Shown here in pieces: positions 36,140 through 45,357 of a DNA stretch of 64,000 bases. A program made the position numbers and the translations under genes. The notes under the pieces are model-generated. The model searched no databases, had not been told where the DNA came from, and saw nothing but the letters and a program-made list of their open reading frames with translations. Every line of letters starts with the position of its first letter. Position 1 is the first letter of the stretch. Source of the DNA: Paludibacteraceae bacterium. GTDB taxonomy: Bacteria > Bacteroidota > Bacteroidia > Bacteroidales > Paludibacteraceae. The stretch spans positions 62,001-126,000 of the forward strand of contig JAGCWQ010000116.1 of the NCBI GenBank assembly GCA_017961765.1. The letters are read 5' to 3'.

Positions 36140-36418
36140 ATGCCAATAGATTTTAACCACATAACAGAAGAAGAACAACGCAATTTTGAGTTTCTTCGTG
36201 AACGTCGTTTGGCGCAGTTGGCGGCACTATTGATGGAAGAGGGAGACTTAAGTTTCACCGACGCTTTCCATAAATTATATAATTCCAAAACGTACGAACT
36301 TTTGAACAACCCTCATAGTGGTCTCTACATACAATCCGCACGTTATATATACTCCTACTTGGAAAACGAGATGGGGAAAGGCCAAACAGCAAACAAAGCA
36401 CTTCAAATTAGCAGATAA
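36140..36418 (+). CDS. Small partner protein, third gene of cassette
   Basis: This gene encodes a 92-residue helical protein. The C-terminal half (LSFTDAFHKLYNSKTYELLNNPHSGLYIQSARYIYSYLENEM) has the pattern I associate with small proteins encoded beside DUF3990 genes: a short helix, then S-x-T-Y-x-x-L, a turn with G-L-Y, and a final helix. The N-terminal half (TEEEQRNFEFLRERRLAQLAALLMEEG) is a charged helix. It follows the DUF3990 gene after 12 bases and ends the cassette. It is either the antidote or a second partner. Confidence 0.65.
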   Translation: MPIDFNHITEEEQRNFEFLRERRLAQLAALLMEEGDLSFTDAFHKLYNSKTYELLNNPHSGLYIQSARYIYSYLENEMGKGQTANKALQISR

Positions 36419-36763
36419 ACACAGCAAAGCACAATTCATACTATCGGCAAAATGGCCAGCAACTGAACCCAAAGATGGTATTGCAAATGCATTTTAATGA
36501 TATATTTCTAAAATGGGCAACCTTACAGTTCGTCCAAAGTTTATTACACAATAAATTTTAACAGTTCAACTTTCCCATAAAAGAAAATTACGCATATCTA
36601 TTTCACCAACGACTCATAAAAAAAGAATAAAACCTTCTTAATAATGTCTAAATCTATCCACCCAACACATAATTTCATTTATTTTGCATCGTTATTTGAA
36701 TATGGATTCACACCCGATCCATAAAACAACAGAAGTTTCTTCTCAACATTACAACAAACGACC
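36419..36763. other. 345-bp spacer after the cassette
   Basis: No coding frame, strong hairpin or repeat that I can support. It is A+T-rich. A near-consensus -7 element (TTATTTTG, one mismatch) near 36678-36685 may belong to the TPR gene downstream. Confidence 0.4.
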
Positions 36764-38764
36764 ATGAGGCGATTGGCAATTATCTTATTTCTGACTCTTT
36801 CGACCATCGGAAATAGCTACTCTCAACTCAACACGAATAGGATTCTGACCATCGGACAGAATGCCCTCTACTTCGAAGACTATGTCCTCTCCATCCAATA
36901 TTTCAACCAAGTGATTCGTGTAAAGCCTCATTTGGCAGAGCCCTATTTCTTCCGTGCCGTCGCCAAAATCAATTTGGAAGACTATCAAGGTTCCGAAGAG
37001 GACTGTACCCTCGCCCTGGAGCGCAACCCTTTCATGATCAACGCTTACGAATGCCGTGGCATTGCCCGCATCAACCAAAAGAAATATGCCGCCGCCATAG
37101 AAGACTTCAACAAAGGTTTGGGATTCGACCCGGGCAACCGAAGATTGCAACTCTATAAAGGCATATCCTACTTGCAGGAGGAAAAATATGGAGAAGCCAT
37201 CGCCGAACTGACCGCCGCCATTGAGAAGCACTCTAAATTCGTGGATGCCTACTTGAACCGTGGCCAAGCCCACCTTGCCAACAAAGACACCGTCGCCTCT
37301 TTGGCCGATTTCGAGAAAGCCATCTCGTTGGACAAATACCGTTCGGAAAGTTATGCCGCCAGAGGAATCGTGCGATACACCAAAGGGGAATACCAAGCTG
37401 CCTTGGACGACTACAACGAGGCTATCCGAATGAAACCCGACCGCGCCGGCTACTACATCAACCGCGGACTTATCCGCTACCATCTCAACGACCTGAAGGG
37501 ATCGCTGAACGACTACGACAACGTCATCCAGCTAGACCCCAACAACGTAATGGCCTACTACAACCGTGGTCTGCTCCGCAATGAAATCGGCGACAAAAAC
37601 AGGGCATTGGAAGATTTCGACCGGGTGCTCGACTTCGATCCAAACGACCACATCGCCCTTTACAACCGGGCTCTCATTGAAATCGACTTGGGAGAATGCA
37701 ACCGCGCCATCGCCGACATCAACAAAGTACTAAAAGAGTACCCCGACTTCTTTCCACTCTACTATAGCCGTGCGGAAGCCAAGGAGAAAAAAGGAGACAA
37801 GAAGGGCGCCCAACTCGACTTCAACCAAGCCATGCTGATGGAACGGGACAGACGGAAAAACCCTCAAAAGGCAGACAACGGGAAGGATAAAAAGACAAGG
37901 GAGAAATCAGATAAGAGCATCAAGAAATTCAACCGTCTAGTCATCGCAGACAAGGAGGAGGAAGAACGACGCATCTCCTACAAAAACGAGACAAGGGGAA
38001 AGATTCAAAACGTCAACTTCCATATAGACATCGAACCTCTCTTCCATCTCTCCTACTACATCAAGGACAACGAGATGAAGAAGACAAACTACTTCGTCCA
38101 AGAGATTGCCGAAATAAACGCCAAACACAAATTACCGCAAAAGATCAAGATAGGCAACCACGACTCCCAGTTGGGCAAGGACGAGATTGAAAAGCACTTC
38201 AACGCCATCGAATCCAAAACAAAAAACAGCGGAGAGAATGGCGACTTCATCCTATACCTCAGCCGCGCCTTGGATTTTGAGATGATCCAAGACTATCAAA
38301 GCGCCATCGAAGACTACGGAAGAGCCATCAGCCTCAACCCCGACTCTTGGATAGCCTACTTCAACCGCGCCAACATCCGACACAAAAAGATGGAGTACGA
38401 ATCCTCACTCGAGGACGAAATCAAGACAAAGAAAGAGGAAGAAGAGTCCCTCGTCGGTTCCCAATTGGAATACGGACTGATGCTGAGCGACTACGACCAA
38501 GTGACGACGTTGGCCCCAAGATTGCCTTTCGGTTGGTATAACAAGGGGAACCTGCTCGCCGAGCAAAAAGACTATCGGAACGCCATGGCCAACTATACAA
38601 AAGCCATCGAACTGGACAAAGATTTTGCTGAGGCCTACTTCAACCGAGGATTGGCACACATCTTGATTGGAGAAAGCAGATTAGGCATAATAGACCTAAG
38701 CAAGGCCGGAGAACTGGGCATCTACTCAGCCTACAACATCATCAAACGATATAACAATGAGTAG
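36764..38764 (+). CDS. Exported TPR protein, 666 aa
   Basis: This gene encodes a 666-residue protein with a signal peptide (RRLAIILFLTLSTIGNSYSQ). Two blocks of tetratricopeptide repeats, about residues 25-365 and 500-660, show the typical spacing of 34 residues (AEPYFFRAVAKINLEDYQGS, VDAYLNRGQAHLANKDTVAS, VMAYYNRGLLRNEIGDKNRA, AEAYFNRGLAHILIGESRLG). A charged linker of about 130 residues with lysine-rich stretches separates them. TPR solenoids bind other proteins. It probably acts in the periplasm. Similar proteins accompany outer-membrane biogenesis genes in this phylum. Its own terminator is not clear, and the next gene has its own promoter. Confidence 0.9.
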   Translation: MRRLAIILFLTLSTIGNSYSQLNTNRILTIGQNALYFEDYVLSIQYFNQVIRVKPHLAEPYFFRAVAKINLEDYQGSEEDCTLALERNPFMINAYECRGIARINQKKYAAAIEDFNKGLGFDPGNRRLQLYKGISYLQEEKYGEAIAELTAAIEKHSKFVDAYLNRGQAHLANKDTVASLADFEKAISLDKYRSESYAARGIVRYTKGEYQAALDDYNEAIRMKPDRAGYYINRGLIRYHLNDLKGSLNDYDNVIQLDPNNVMAYYNRGLLRNEIGDKNRALEDFDRVLDFDPNDHIALYNRALIEIDLGECNRAIADINKVLKEYPDFFPLYYSRAEAKEKKGDKKGAQLDFNQAMLMERDRRKNPQKADNGKDKKTREKSDKSIKKFNRLVIADKEEEERRISYKNETRGKIQNVNFHIDIEPLFHLSYYIKDNEMKKTNYFVQEIAEINAKHKLPQKIKIGNHDSQLGKDEIEKHFNAIESKTKNSGENGDFILYLSRALDFEMIQDYQSAIEDYGRAISLNPDSWIAYFNRANIRHKKMEYESSLEDEIKTKKEEEESLVGSQLEYGLMLSDYDQVTTLAPRLPFGWYNKGNLLAEQKDYRNAMANYTKAIELDKDFAEAYFNRGLAHILIGESRLGIIDLSKAGELGIYSAYNIIKRYNNE

Positions 38765-38890
38765 AACAGAAATGCAGTCCTGCGACCCAATGCGGCAAAC
38801 GATAAGATAATACAATGAGAACAAGAAGCCCACGAAAGGGGCATTGAACAAAAAAGGAAGTTTCCCCTTTCGGCTACGGCATTTTTGAAT

Positions 38891-38898
38891 TATATTTG
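38891..38898 (+). promoter_or_regulatory. -7 box directly before the DUF3078 gene
   Basis: TATATTTG is a perfect -7 box, ending two bases before the ATG at 38901. The transcript should start at or inside the first codons, so the message is probably leaderless, or the true start is ATG 38904. Confidence 0.6.
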
Positions 38899-38900
38899 CA

Positions 38901-40556
38901 ATGATGAAAACAAGTCATATCCATATATTCTCCATCATCGTCCTGATGCTACTCCCTTTTGTCAAATCGGAAGCACAAAAGGAAATCGACCCCAATTGGT
39001 TCATCACCCGTCTCGTCAATGCGACACCGCACTTGACCCAAGAGACGCATGACAGCATCCAGACCATCCTGATGAGAAAATATATCCAAGACTACCGGGA
39101 CTTCGGCAAAGAGGCAGCATTGGACTCTCTCGCCTATCGGACAGACATATTCATCAACGAGGAGCGGGACAAACAGCTCATCAACATGACCATCAAAGAG
39201 TCCGCTCCCATCAAAGACAGAAGCATCGACGAAGATATCCTCTTGGTTGACAAGGAGATCGTACGTCTCCGAGACGAGGAAAAACTTTTGAGGGAAAAAA
39301 TCGAACGTCTTAAAAGGCAACGTCTTCAGAGAGAGAGAAGCGACCGTTTCACCTACATCATCGAAACAGAGTTGGAGAAAACAAAAGGAATAGCAGACTC
39401 CATCACCTACGCACAGATACACAAGCAGGGGTTACCCAACTACCTGCCTATCGCATTCACCCAAATAAAGCAAGAAGACATTTCTCCTTCCCTATCTGTA
39501 GAGGATGCCAGCTTCTATCCGAAGAAGGAGCCCCTTTTCCCAAAGACCAACTTCGAAAAGAAATACGAAGAGGCGAAAATGAAAGAGCGACTCAACAATA
39601 GCCTTGTCTATAGCATAGCCGTTTACGACCCCGACTTGATCGAGTTTTACTGCTTAAAGGAATATGACGACAAGTCAAGCGACATCATCAACGCCAACCG
39701 TAGCATCTACATCAAGGATGTGGAAAAGCACAAGAGCGAACCTGCGTTCGAACAATTGAGCAAATTACTGAAGCCGAAAAAGAGAGGGCCATGGGACTCC
39801 TACAAAAAGCTCACCGTCCATTTCTCACAATACTACGTAAACAACTGGCATAAAGGAGGAACGCCGAACTCAACACTGCTCTCCGTCCTAGCGTATAAGA
39901 AAAATTACAACCAGAACGACATCCTGACTTGGGACAACAGTCTCAACGTCGAAATCGGTTTCTACAACACCAGCGAGGATACCATACGCGCCTTCCGTGT
40001 CAACAACGATGAGTTTGACCTTCTCAGCCGACTAGGTTACGCCACGGGCATAAACAAGTTATACTATTGTCTGTCAGGGCAATTCAAGACTTCATTGTTT
40101 ACCAGCTACGACGGTATCAACTCCAACAACGTGGCTACCGCACTGCTGTCGCCATCCACCCTCACTTTCGGATTGGGAGCCGACTACCGCTACAACAAGA
40201 AGACATTCATCCAACTTTCTCCCCTCGCCTACCGTCTGATCTTCATTGTTGACGACCGGGTTGACCCTCTTTCGGAGGGAATCAAGGAGGGAAAGGTGGC
40301 CAACCACTTTGGATACATGACCCACAGCGAACTCTATTGGAAATTCTCAAGGGAGATCAACTTCAACGCCAAGGCTCAACTTTTCTGCTCCTATCCACAC
40401 GACTACATCGAGGCGGAAATTGAGTTCGTCGGAAACTTCATCATCAACCGATTCCTCAGTTCGAGAATATCCTTCAAATTGAGGACGGACAACAAGAAAT
40501 CCATAGAGACGGGTATCCAGGAACAGTTGAGCCTTGGATTCAACTACGAATTTTAA
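38901..40556 (+). CDS. DUF3078-type outer-membrane protein with N-terminal coiled coil
   Basis: This gene encodes a 551-residue exported protein (signal peptide ending KSEAQ). Residues about 110-170 are charged and helical (DKEIVRLRDEEKLLREKIERLKRQR), a likely coiled coil. The C-terminal 270 residues form a beta-barrel-like region with YYVNNWHKGGTPNSTLLSVL, DNSLNVEIGFYN and FQLSPLAYRLIF-type segments characteristic of DUF3078. It ends in an aromatic strand (LSLGFNYEF). The start is ATG 38901 or 38904; the -7 box touches it. The next gene begins three bases after the stop. Function is unknown; the location is probably the outer membrane. Confidence 0.85.
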   Translation: MMKTSHIHIFSIIVLMLLPFVKSEAQKEIDPNWFITRLVNATPHLTQETHDSIQTILMRKYIQDYRDFGKEAALDSLAYRTDIFINEERDKQLINMTIKESAPIKDRSIDEDILLVDKEIVRLRDEEKLLREKIERLKRQRLQRERSDRFTYIIETELEKTKGIADSITYAQIHKQGLPNYLPIAFTQIKQEDISPSLSVEDASFYPKKEPLFPKTNFEKKYEEAKMKERLNNSLVYSIAVYDPDLIEFYCLKEYDDKSSDIINANRSIYIKDVEKHKSEPAFEQLSKLLKPKKRGPWDSYKKLTVHFSQYYVNNWHKGGTPNSTLLSVLAYKKNYNQNDILTWDNSLNVEIGFYNTSEDTIRAFRVNNDEFDLLSRLGYATGINKLYYCLSGQFKTSLFTSYDGINSNNVATALLSPSTLTFGLGADYRYNKKTFIQLSPLAYRLIFIVDDRVDPLSEGIKEGKVANHFGYMTHSELYWKFSREINFNAKAQLFCSYPHDYIEAEIEFVGNFIINRFLSSRISFKLRTDNKKSIETGIQEQLSLGFNYEF

Positions 40557-40559
40557 GAG

Positions 40560-40838
40560 ATGGAGACTACCACAAAATTAATTCTCGGCTATTTCCTGCT
40601 CATCACGCTCATAACCTTCTGTGTTTATGGCTGGGACAAACATTTAGCCAAATCAAAGAGAGCGGTGAGGAGGATTCCCGAAAAGAACTTGCTTCTGCTT
40701 GCCACCGTGGGTGGCACGTTCGGAGCTATCGCCGGAATGCTCTTTTTCAGGCACAAGACCCTTCACAAGAAATTCATCTACGGAATACCGTTGATTCTTT
40801 TGGCACAAATAGGTCTGCTTTACCTATTCCTAAGATAA
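40560..40838 (+). CDS. DUF1294 membrane protein
   Basis: This gene encodes a 92-residue protein with three hydrophobic segments and the DUF1294 signature YGWDKHLAKSKRAVRRIPEK, followed by LLLLATVGGTFGAIAGMLFFRHKT and a last helix. The family is widespread but has no assigned role. It starts three bases after the DUF3078 gene and is likely cotranscribed. Confidence 0.92.
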   Translation: METTTKLILGYFLLITLITFCVYGWDKHLAKSKRAVRRIPEKNLLLLATVGGTFGAIAGMLFFRHKTLHKKFIYGIPLILLAQIGLLYLFLR

Positions 40839-40977
40839 ACAACAAGGAGGTTCCTACCACACAATGTCATAAAGCATATTTTTTCGACCTCATTTGGAAT
40901 AATTTTTGCAAAAGCGTAGGCAAACAAAGACAGACAAAGATTCCTTTTCCGACAGGAAGAGCATTAGATCGAAGAAA

Positions 40978-43572
40978 ATGAGACATAACACACAAAGACT
41001 GCGTTGGCAACATTTCCGAATCATCGGGATAGCCTTGCTCCACTTTTTTTTCAACATAGGCTATAATTACGCAGACAACTGCGACTTCGAACTGACCCTT
41101 CCTTCCGACACCACGGTATGCAAAGGTGCCAACCTCATCATCAAAGACATCGTTGTCTCAGGAAACCCAACCCAATTTTTCTGGAACGGAGAAGAGTCCA
41201 GCCAGCCCGACCATGCCATCATCGGAATCACCAGCGACATGACCGTCACGCTCAGCGCATCCGACGGAGTCTGCCAATCGGAAGAGAAACAATTCGAAAT
41301 CACCGTAAGGGACCCCCTCTCATTCACACTAACCCCAGACCAAAGCATCTGCGCCGGCGAAGAGGCCTCCATCCGCATAAAAGTTCGCACGGGGAAAGCA
41401 GTAGAATACCGCTACTTCAAGCAGGAAGAGGGCGGCGAAGAGGAAGAATTTTTTCCAGAGGGGAAGAACCTATACGAGACACCAGAAAAGACAACCACCT
41501 ACACCATCACGGTCATCAGCGACGCCTGTCCAAGCGAGACCCAATCGACAACAGTCTTTGTGGATCAGCCTCAACGTCTCGAACTCTCTATCAACGGAGG
41601 GAAAGACCACATCTGCAAGGGAGAAGAAGTTCAACTCGACCTCATAGCAGAGAATTGCGACCAGCTACAATGGGAAATGATACCCGATGCAACAAGAGCC
41701 AGAAGAATTTTAGGTGTCGGCACCGAGATTTCAAAGTCCCTCATTCTGGAAGAGAGCGCACTATTCAGAGTAATCAGTTTACGAGAGGGCATCTGTCCTA
41801 AAGAGGCCTCCAACGAAATCTCTATCCAAGTGGACGACCCCTTACGAATCAAAATCAACCCGATGGTAAGGACTTATTGCATCGACGATGAGATTCACTT
41901 TGAAGCCGACCTCTATTCTGGGAAAACAGAGACCTTGGGTTGGAAGAAGATAACCGAGAAAGAGAGCACGGAAATAGCCCAATCCCTGGTGGGAGATGAC
42001 AAGGCAACAGAGAGTGCAAAATATGTTGTGTGGGCAGAATCGCCGACGTGTCCGACCGCCACAGATACGGTGGAAATTCAAGTGGAAAATGCCGTGACTC
42101 CATCTATCCAATCCTCGTTGCCTATCCTCTGTGCGGGAGAGGAGTTGACGCTCAGCGGGTCATTCGGAGATGCCGTCGGCTTAAAATGGCAACGCAGGGA
42201 AGAGGGCGAACCTGTCTTTAAAACCATATCGACAGAGTTGTCCGAAACCATCATAGACACGCCGCAACGGAATGCGACCTACTGCTTAGTCACCTCAGGA
42301 CTAACCGCCTGCCCCGAAAAATGGTCCGACCCCATCCAAGTCCAAGTGGTGATTCCAGCAGAATTGACCTTGGAGGCTGTAGAAAAGATATGCCAAGGAG
42401 AGAGCACTATCATAAAACTCACTACGGACATCGACGACCCTTCGCAAGTTCAATGGGAGCGAATCAACAGTACGGGCAAGACCCCACTCCATACAAGCAC
42501 ACAGAAGATACGGGAGACCATAAACGAAACCACCACCTACGTGGTCAGCACCAGTTCCGAAATCTGTTCGACCATCACCGACACAATCGTGGTAGTGGTA
42601 GATTCCATCCCTGAATTTCAAGTGACCGCCTCAACCGACAGTATCTGCGAAGGCGAAGAGCTGATACTCTCCACAGATTTCCCCTATGCGGAGAAACTAA
42701 AATGGGAGAAGTCCAAACTTGCACAAAACAACTACACGGTTATCGACGAAGGCAAACAAGAGGTTAGCTATAGGCCTAACGAACCAGCCAAATATCGCCT
42801 CACCGTCCAAACTGAATTTGGGTGCTCGGCGCAAGCCAAGCCTATCATTGTCAACCTGAGCAGGGCTATCATCACTCAATTGGGCGACACCACCATCTGT
42901 GAAGGAGACCAGTTGGATCTCTCCTTCCTCGTCAACAACGTTTACAAGTATGAATGGGCAAGCGACCCCGACTTTTCCAAAAAGATTCCAAGTGAAGAGA
43001 TGGTCGTAACCCAACCCAAAGAATCGGAGACCTACTACCTCCGCATAAGAAACGGCATCTGCAAAAAAGAGATGCCTATCCACATCACCGTCTCTCCCTA
43101 CCCCACTATCACCAGTGCTGAGATTGTAGGATTCCATAGCATCCAAGTTTCGGCAGAGGGCGGAACAGGCAACTTCCAATACAATTTCGGCAATGGATTC
43201 GGAGAATCCGACGTCTTCGAGCACGCACGCTACTCCAACACCTACAAAATCCAAGTGAAGGACGATGCAGGCTGCATGACCGACACTATCCTCCATACGC
43301 CTGAGTGCGAGATTGAAATCCCCATCGTATTCACACCCAACGGGGACGGCATAAACGACTTATATATCATCAAGAATCTAGACAAGTTCCTCACCTACAA
43401 ACTCCGCATCTACGACAGACGCGGACAATTCATCTATCAACAAGACGAGAACAGCGAACCATGGGACGGCACCTACAACGGGAAAGCCCTTCCTTCAGCC
43501 GACTATTGGTACACCATCGACATAGAAGAGGAAGATGACGTATATGCGGGACATTTCACATTAATACGATAA
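40978..43572 (+). CDS. Large secreted protein with T9SS type B (gliding-motility) C-terminal domain
   Basis: This gene encodes an 864-residue protein. A signal/transmembrane segment (IIGIALLHFFFNIGYNYA) is followed by about eight Ig/PKD-like units, each marked by a cysteine pair and a phrase such as SICAGEEASI, HICKGEEVQL, LCAGEELTLS, KICQGESTII, SICEGEELIL and TICEGDQLDL. The last 85 residues are the type B sorting domain (IVFTPNGDGINDLYIIKNLD, then LRIYDRRGQFIY, WDGTYNGKALPSADYWY), which sends the protein through SprA to the surface. The longest frame starts at a TTG (40906) directly on a -7-like element, so ATG 40978 is used. It probably acts as an adhesin or surface polymer. The VanZ-like gene starts 12 bases after. 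Confidence 0.9.
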   Translation: MRHNTQRLRWQHFRIIGIALLHFFFNIGYNYADNCDFELTLPSDTTVCKGANLIIKDIVVSGNPTQFFWNGEESSQPDHAIIGITSDMTVTLSASDGVCQSEEKQFEITVRDPLSFTLTPDQSICAGEEASIRIKVRTGKAVEYRYFKQEEGGEEEEFFPEGKNLYETPEKTTTYTITVISDACPSETQSTTVFVDQPQRLELSINGGKDHICKGEEVQLDLIAENCDQLQWEMIPDATRARRILGVGTEISKSLILEESALFRVISLREGICPKEASNEISIQVDDPLRIKINPMVRTYCIDDEIHFEADLYSGKTETLGWKKITEKESTEIAQSLVGDDKATESAKYVVWAESPTCPTATDTVEIQVENAVTPSIQSSLPILCAGEELTLSGSFGDAVGLKWQRREEGEPVFKTISTELSETIIDTPQRNATYCLVTSGLTACPEKWSDPIQVQVVIPAELTLEAVEKICQGESTIIKLTTDIDDPSQVQWERINSTGKTPLHTSTQKIRETINETTTYVVSTSSEICSTITDTIVVVVDSIPEFQVTASTDSICEGEELILSTDFPYAEKLKWEKSKLAQNNYTVIDEGKQEVSYRPNEPAKYRLTVQTEFGCSAQAKPIIVNLSRAIITQLGDTTICEGDQLDLSFLVNNVYKYEWASDPDFSKKIPSEEMVVTQPKESETYYLRIRNGICKKEMPIHITVSPYPTITSAEIVGFHSIQVSAEGGTGNFQYNFGNGFGESDVFEHARYSNTYKIQVKDDAGCMTDTILHTPECEIEIPIVFTPNGDGINDLYIIKNLDKFLTYKLRIYDRRGQFIYQQDENSEPWDGTYNGKALPSADYWYTIDIEEEDDVYAGHFTLIR

Positions 43573-43584
43573 CGAACAAACAAA

Positions 43585-44016
43585 ATGAAAAAAATTCTCC
43601 TCTCCCCCTTCGTTGCGGCCTCGATATTCTATTTCAGCACCATCAAAAAGATGCCGGAAGCCCTCTCCATCAACAGCGCACACGACATCGTCTATTCCGA
43701 ATCGGGGGAACAACTCTTCACGCTAACCTTTTTCCGTGACACGATCGGCCACTTTTTTTTCTACGCACTTTTCGCCTTCACGCTCTTCTTCGATCTGAGA
43801 CGTTGCTGGAGCAAGATGAGTCCACAGAAGCAGAACTGCATCACCCTCGCCATTCCCATCGGATTCGGCATCTTCATGGAGTTCGTCCAGAAATACCTTT
43901 TCCCGCCCCGTGCCTTTGAATGGAGCGACATCATGGCCAACTCCTTCGGGTGCATCCTCGGCTTCCTAATCGCCCGATACTATAACAAGCGGAAAGCCAA
44001 GAAGTCCATTCAATAG
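43585..44016 (+). CDS. VanZ-like membrane protein
   Basis: This gene encodes a 143-residue protein with four hydrophobic segments and the VanZ-family blocks DTIGHFFFYALFAFTL and IPIGFGIFMEFVQKYLFPPRAFEWSDIMANSFGCILGF. Despite the name, most members have no role in glycopeptide resistance, and none is suggested here. It follows the type B cargo gene after 12 bases. Its end overlaps the end of queA on the other strand by seven bases. Confidence 0.88.
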   Translation: MKKILLSPFVAASIFYFSTIKKMPEALSINSAHDIVYSESGEQLFTLTFFRDTIGHFFFYALFAFTLFFDLRRCWSKMSPQKQNCITLAIPIGFGIFMEFVQKYLFPPRAFEWSDIMANSFGCILGFLIARYYNKRKAKKSIQ

Positions 44017-45245
44017 ACCTTCAGCAAAGAACTATCGCCATAACTCAAGAAGCGGAATCCGTTTTCCATCGCATAGGCATAGATGCGCCGCCAATCATCG
44101 CCCACATAGGCCGAAATCAACAACAGCAACGTACTTTGCGGCTGATGGAAATTGGTCACAATCGACTTCACAATCTTAAACGAGTAGCCAGGCACTATGA
44201 TGATTTGCGTATCGGCTTTTACCGAATCCATTCCGTTCGCATCCAGATAATCCAAGATAATGCGTAAAGACTCTTCTGCCGAAAGGTTCGACACCGTCTC
44301 GTAAGGCATCCACTGCGACACCTTCAAATGCCGGTCAGCCCGCCAGTCCTTGTCAGAAAGGAGAACGCCCACATAGTAGAGGCTCTCCAACGTCCGCACG
44401 GAGGTCGTTCCTACCGCCACAGCTTGGCATCCGTTCCCAATCAAACGCTCGATGACGGAACGCTTCACCGTAATAAACTCGGAATGCATCTCATGCTCCC
44501 CTATCGTATCCGTCTTCACAGGTTTGAAAGTACCAGCTCCCACATGCAACGTCACCTCCGCCCTGCTGATGTTTTTGGCAGCAAGCGATTCGAAGACCGA
44601 TTCCGTAAAATGGAGTCCAGCCGTAGGAGCCGCCACGGAACCCTTGATTTTAGAATAGATGGTTTGGTAGGTCTCCTTGTCACGCTCGCACGTGTCACGA
44701 TGCAAGTAGGGAGGGATGGGCAATTGACCCGCACCATCCAAAATATCGGCATAAGTCACAGAAGGATCGTTCCACGAAAATTCGACGAGGAAAGCACCAC
44801 CATCCACCTCCTCCATCCGACGAGCCGAAAGCAGCACCTGCTTGCCCCTGACATCCAACGTTTTGGAGATAGAGCCTTGTTTCCAACGTTTCGCATTACC
44901 GATCAAGCACTTCCACACACAAGAATCCGTTGCTTGAAAAGCCAAGACGTAGTCGGAGGGCTGATGGGGTTCCAAACAAAAGACCTCGATTTGAGCACCC
45001 GTCTCCTTCTGGAAAAGCAGACGAGCCTGAATCACTTTCGTATTATTGAAAACGACCAAGGAACCCTCTGGCAAATAATCCGCAATATGCTTAAATATCG
45101 TATGCGAAATGGCTCCGTTTTCGTAAAGGAGCAACTTTGACTCATCCCGTTTCTCCAACGGAAACTTAGCAATCCTTTCGTCAGGAAGATCGTAATTATA
45201 CTCCTCCATCGATATTTTTTTCGTGTCGCCCATCTTATTTTTCAA
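44010..45245 (-). CDS. queA: S-adenosylmethionine:tRNA ribosyltransferase-isomerase QueA
   Basis: This gene encodes a 411-residue enzyme that adds the cyclopentene ring in queuosine synthesis. Landmarks are [96 protein letters not shown]-type sequence and [34 protein letters not shown]. It is longer than the 345-residue E. coli enzyme because of insertions, as in other Bacteroidota. A -7 box (TAATTTTG, 45266-45273 minus) lies 21 bases upstream. It overlaps the VanZ-like gene at the 3' ends and is divergent from the DUF2027-Smr gene. Confidence 0.96.
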   Translation of the reverse strand: [411 protein letters not shown]

Positions 45246-45265
45246 TCATTAATTCAAAATATGCG

Positions 45266-45273
45266 CAAAATTA
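45266..45273 (-). promoter_or_regulatory. -7 box of queA
   Basis: On the minus strand this reads TAATTTTG, a perfect match, 21 bases upstream of the queA start. Confidence 0.6.
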
Positions 45274-45357
45274 ATGAAATTTGCGTAGAAATAAGAGCAA
45301 GGAGGAGACAAGACCCCACTTTCTCTCATTCCGTCTAACAGAAAAATCAGTAAAGCA

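Noticed and set aside
40906..40977. TTG start of the type B cargo gene
   Set aside because: It overlaps a -7-like element, and the added residues come before the signal segment without similarity to anything expected; ATG 40978 fits better.
43585..44016. Glycopeptide-resistance role for the VanZ-like protein
   Set aside because: There is no vanHAX context; VanZ-like proteins are widespread and functionally diverse.
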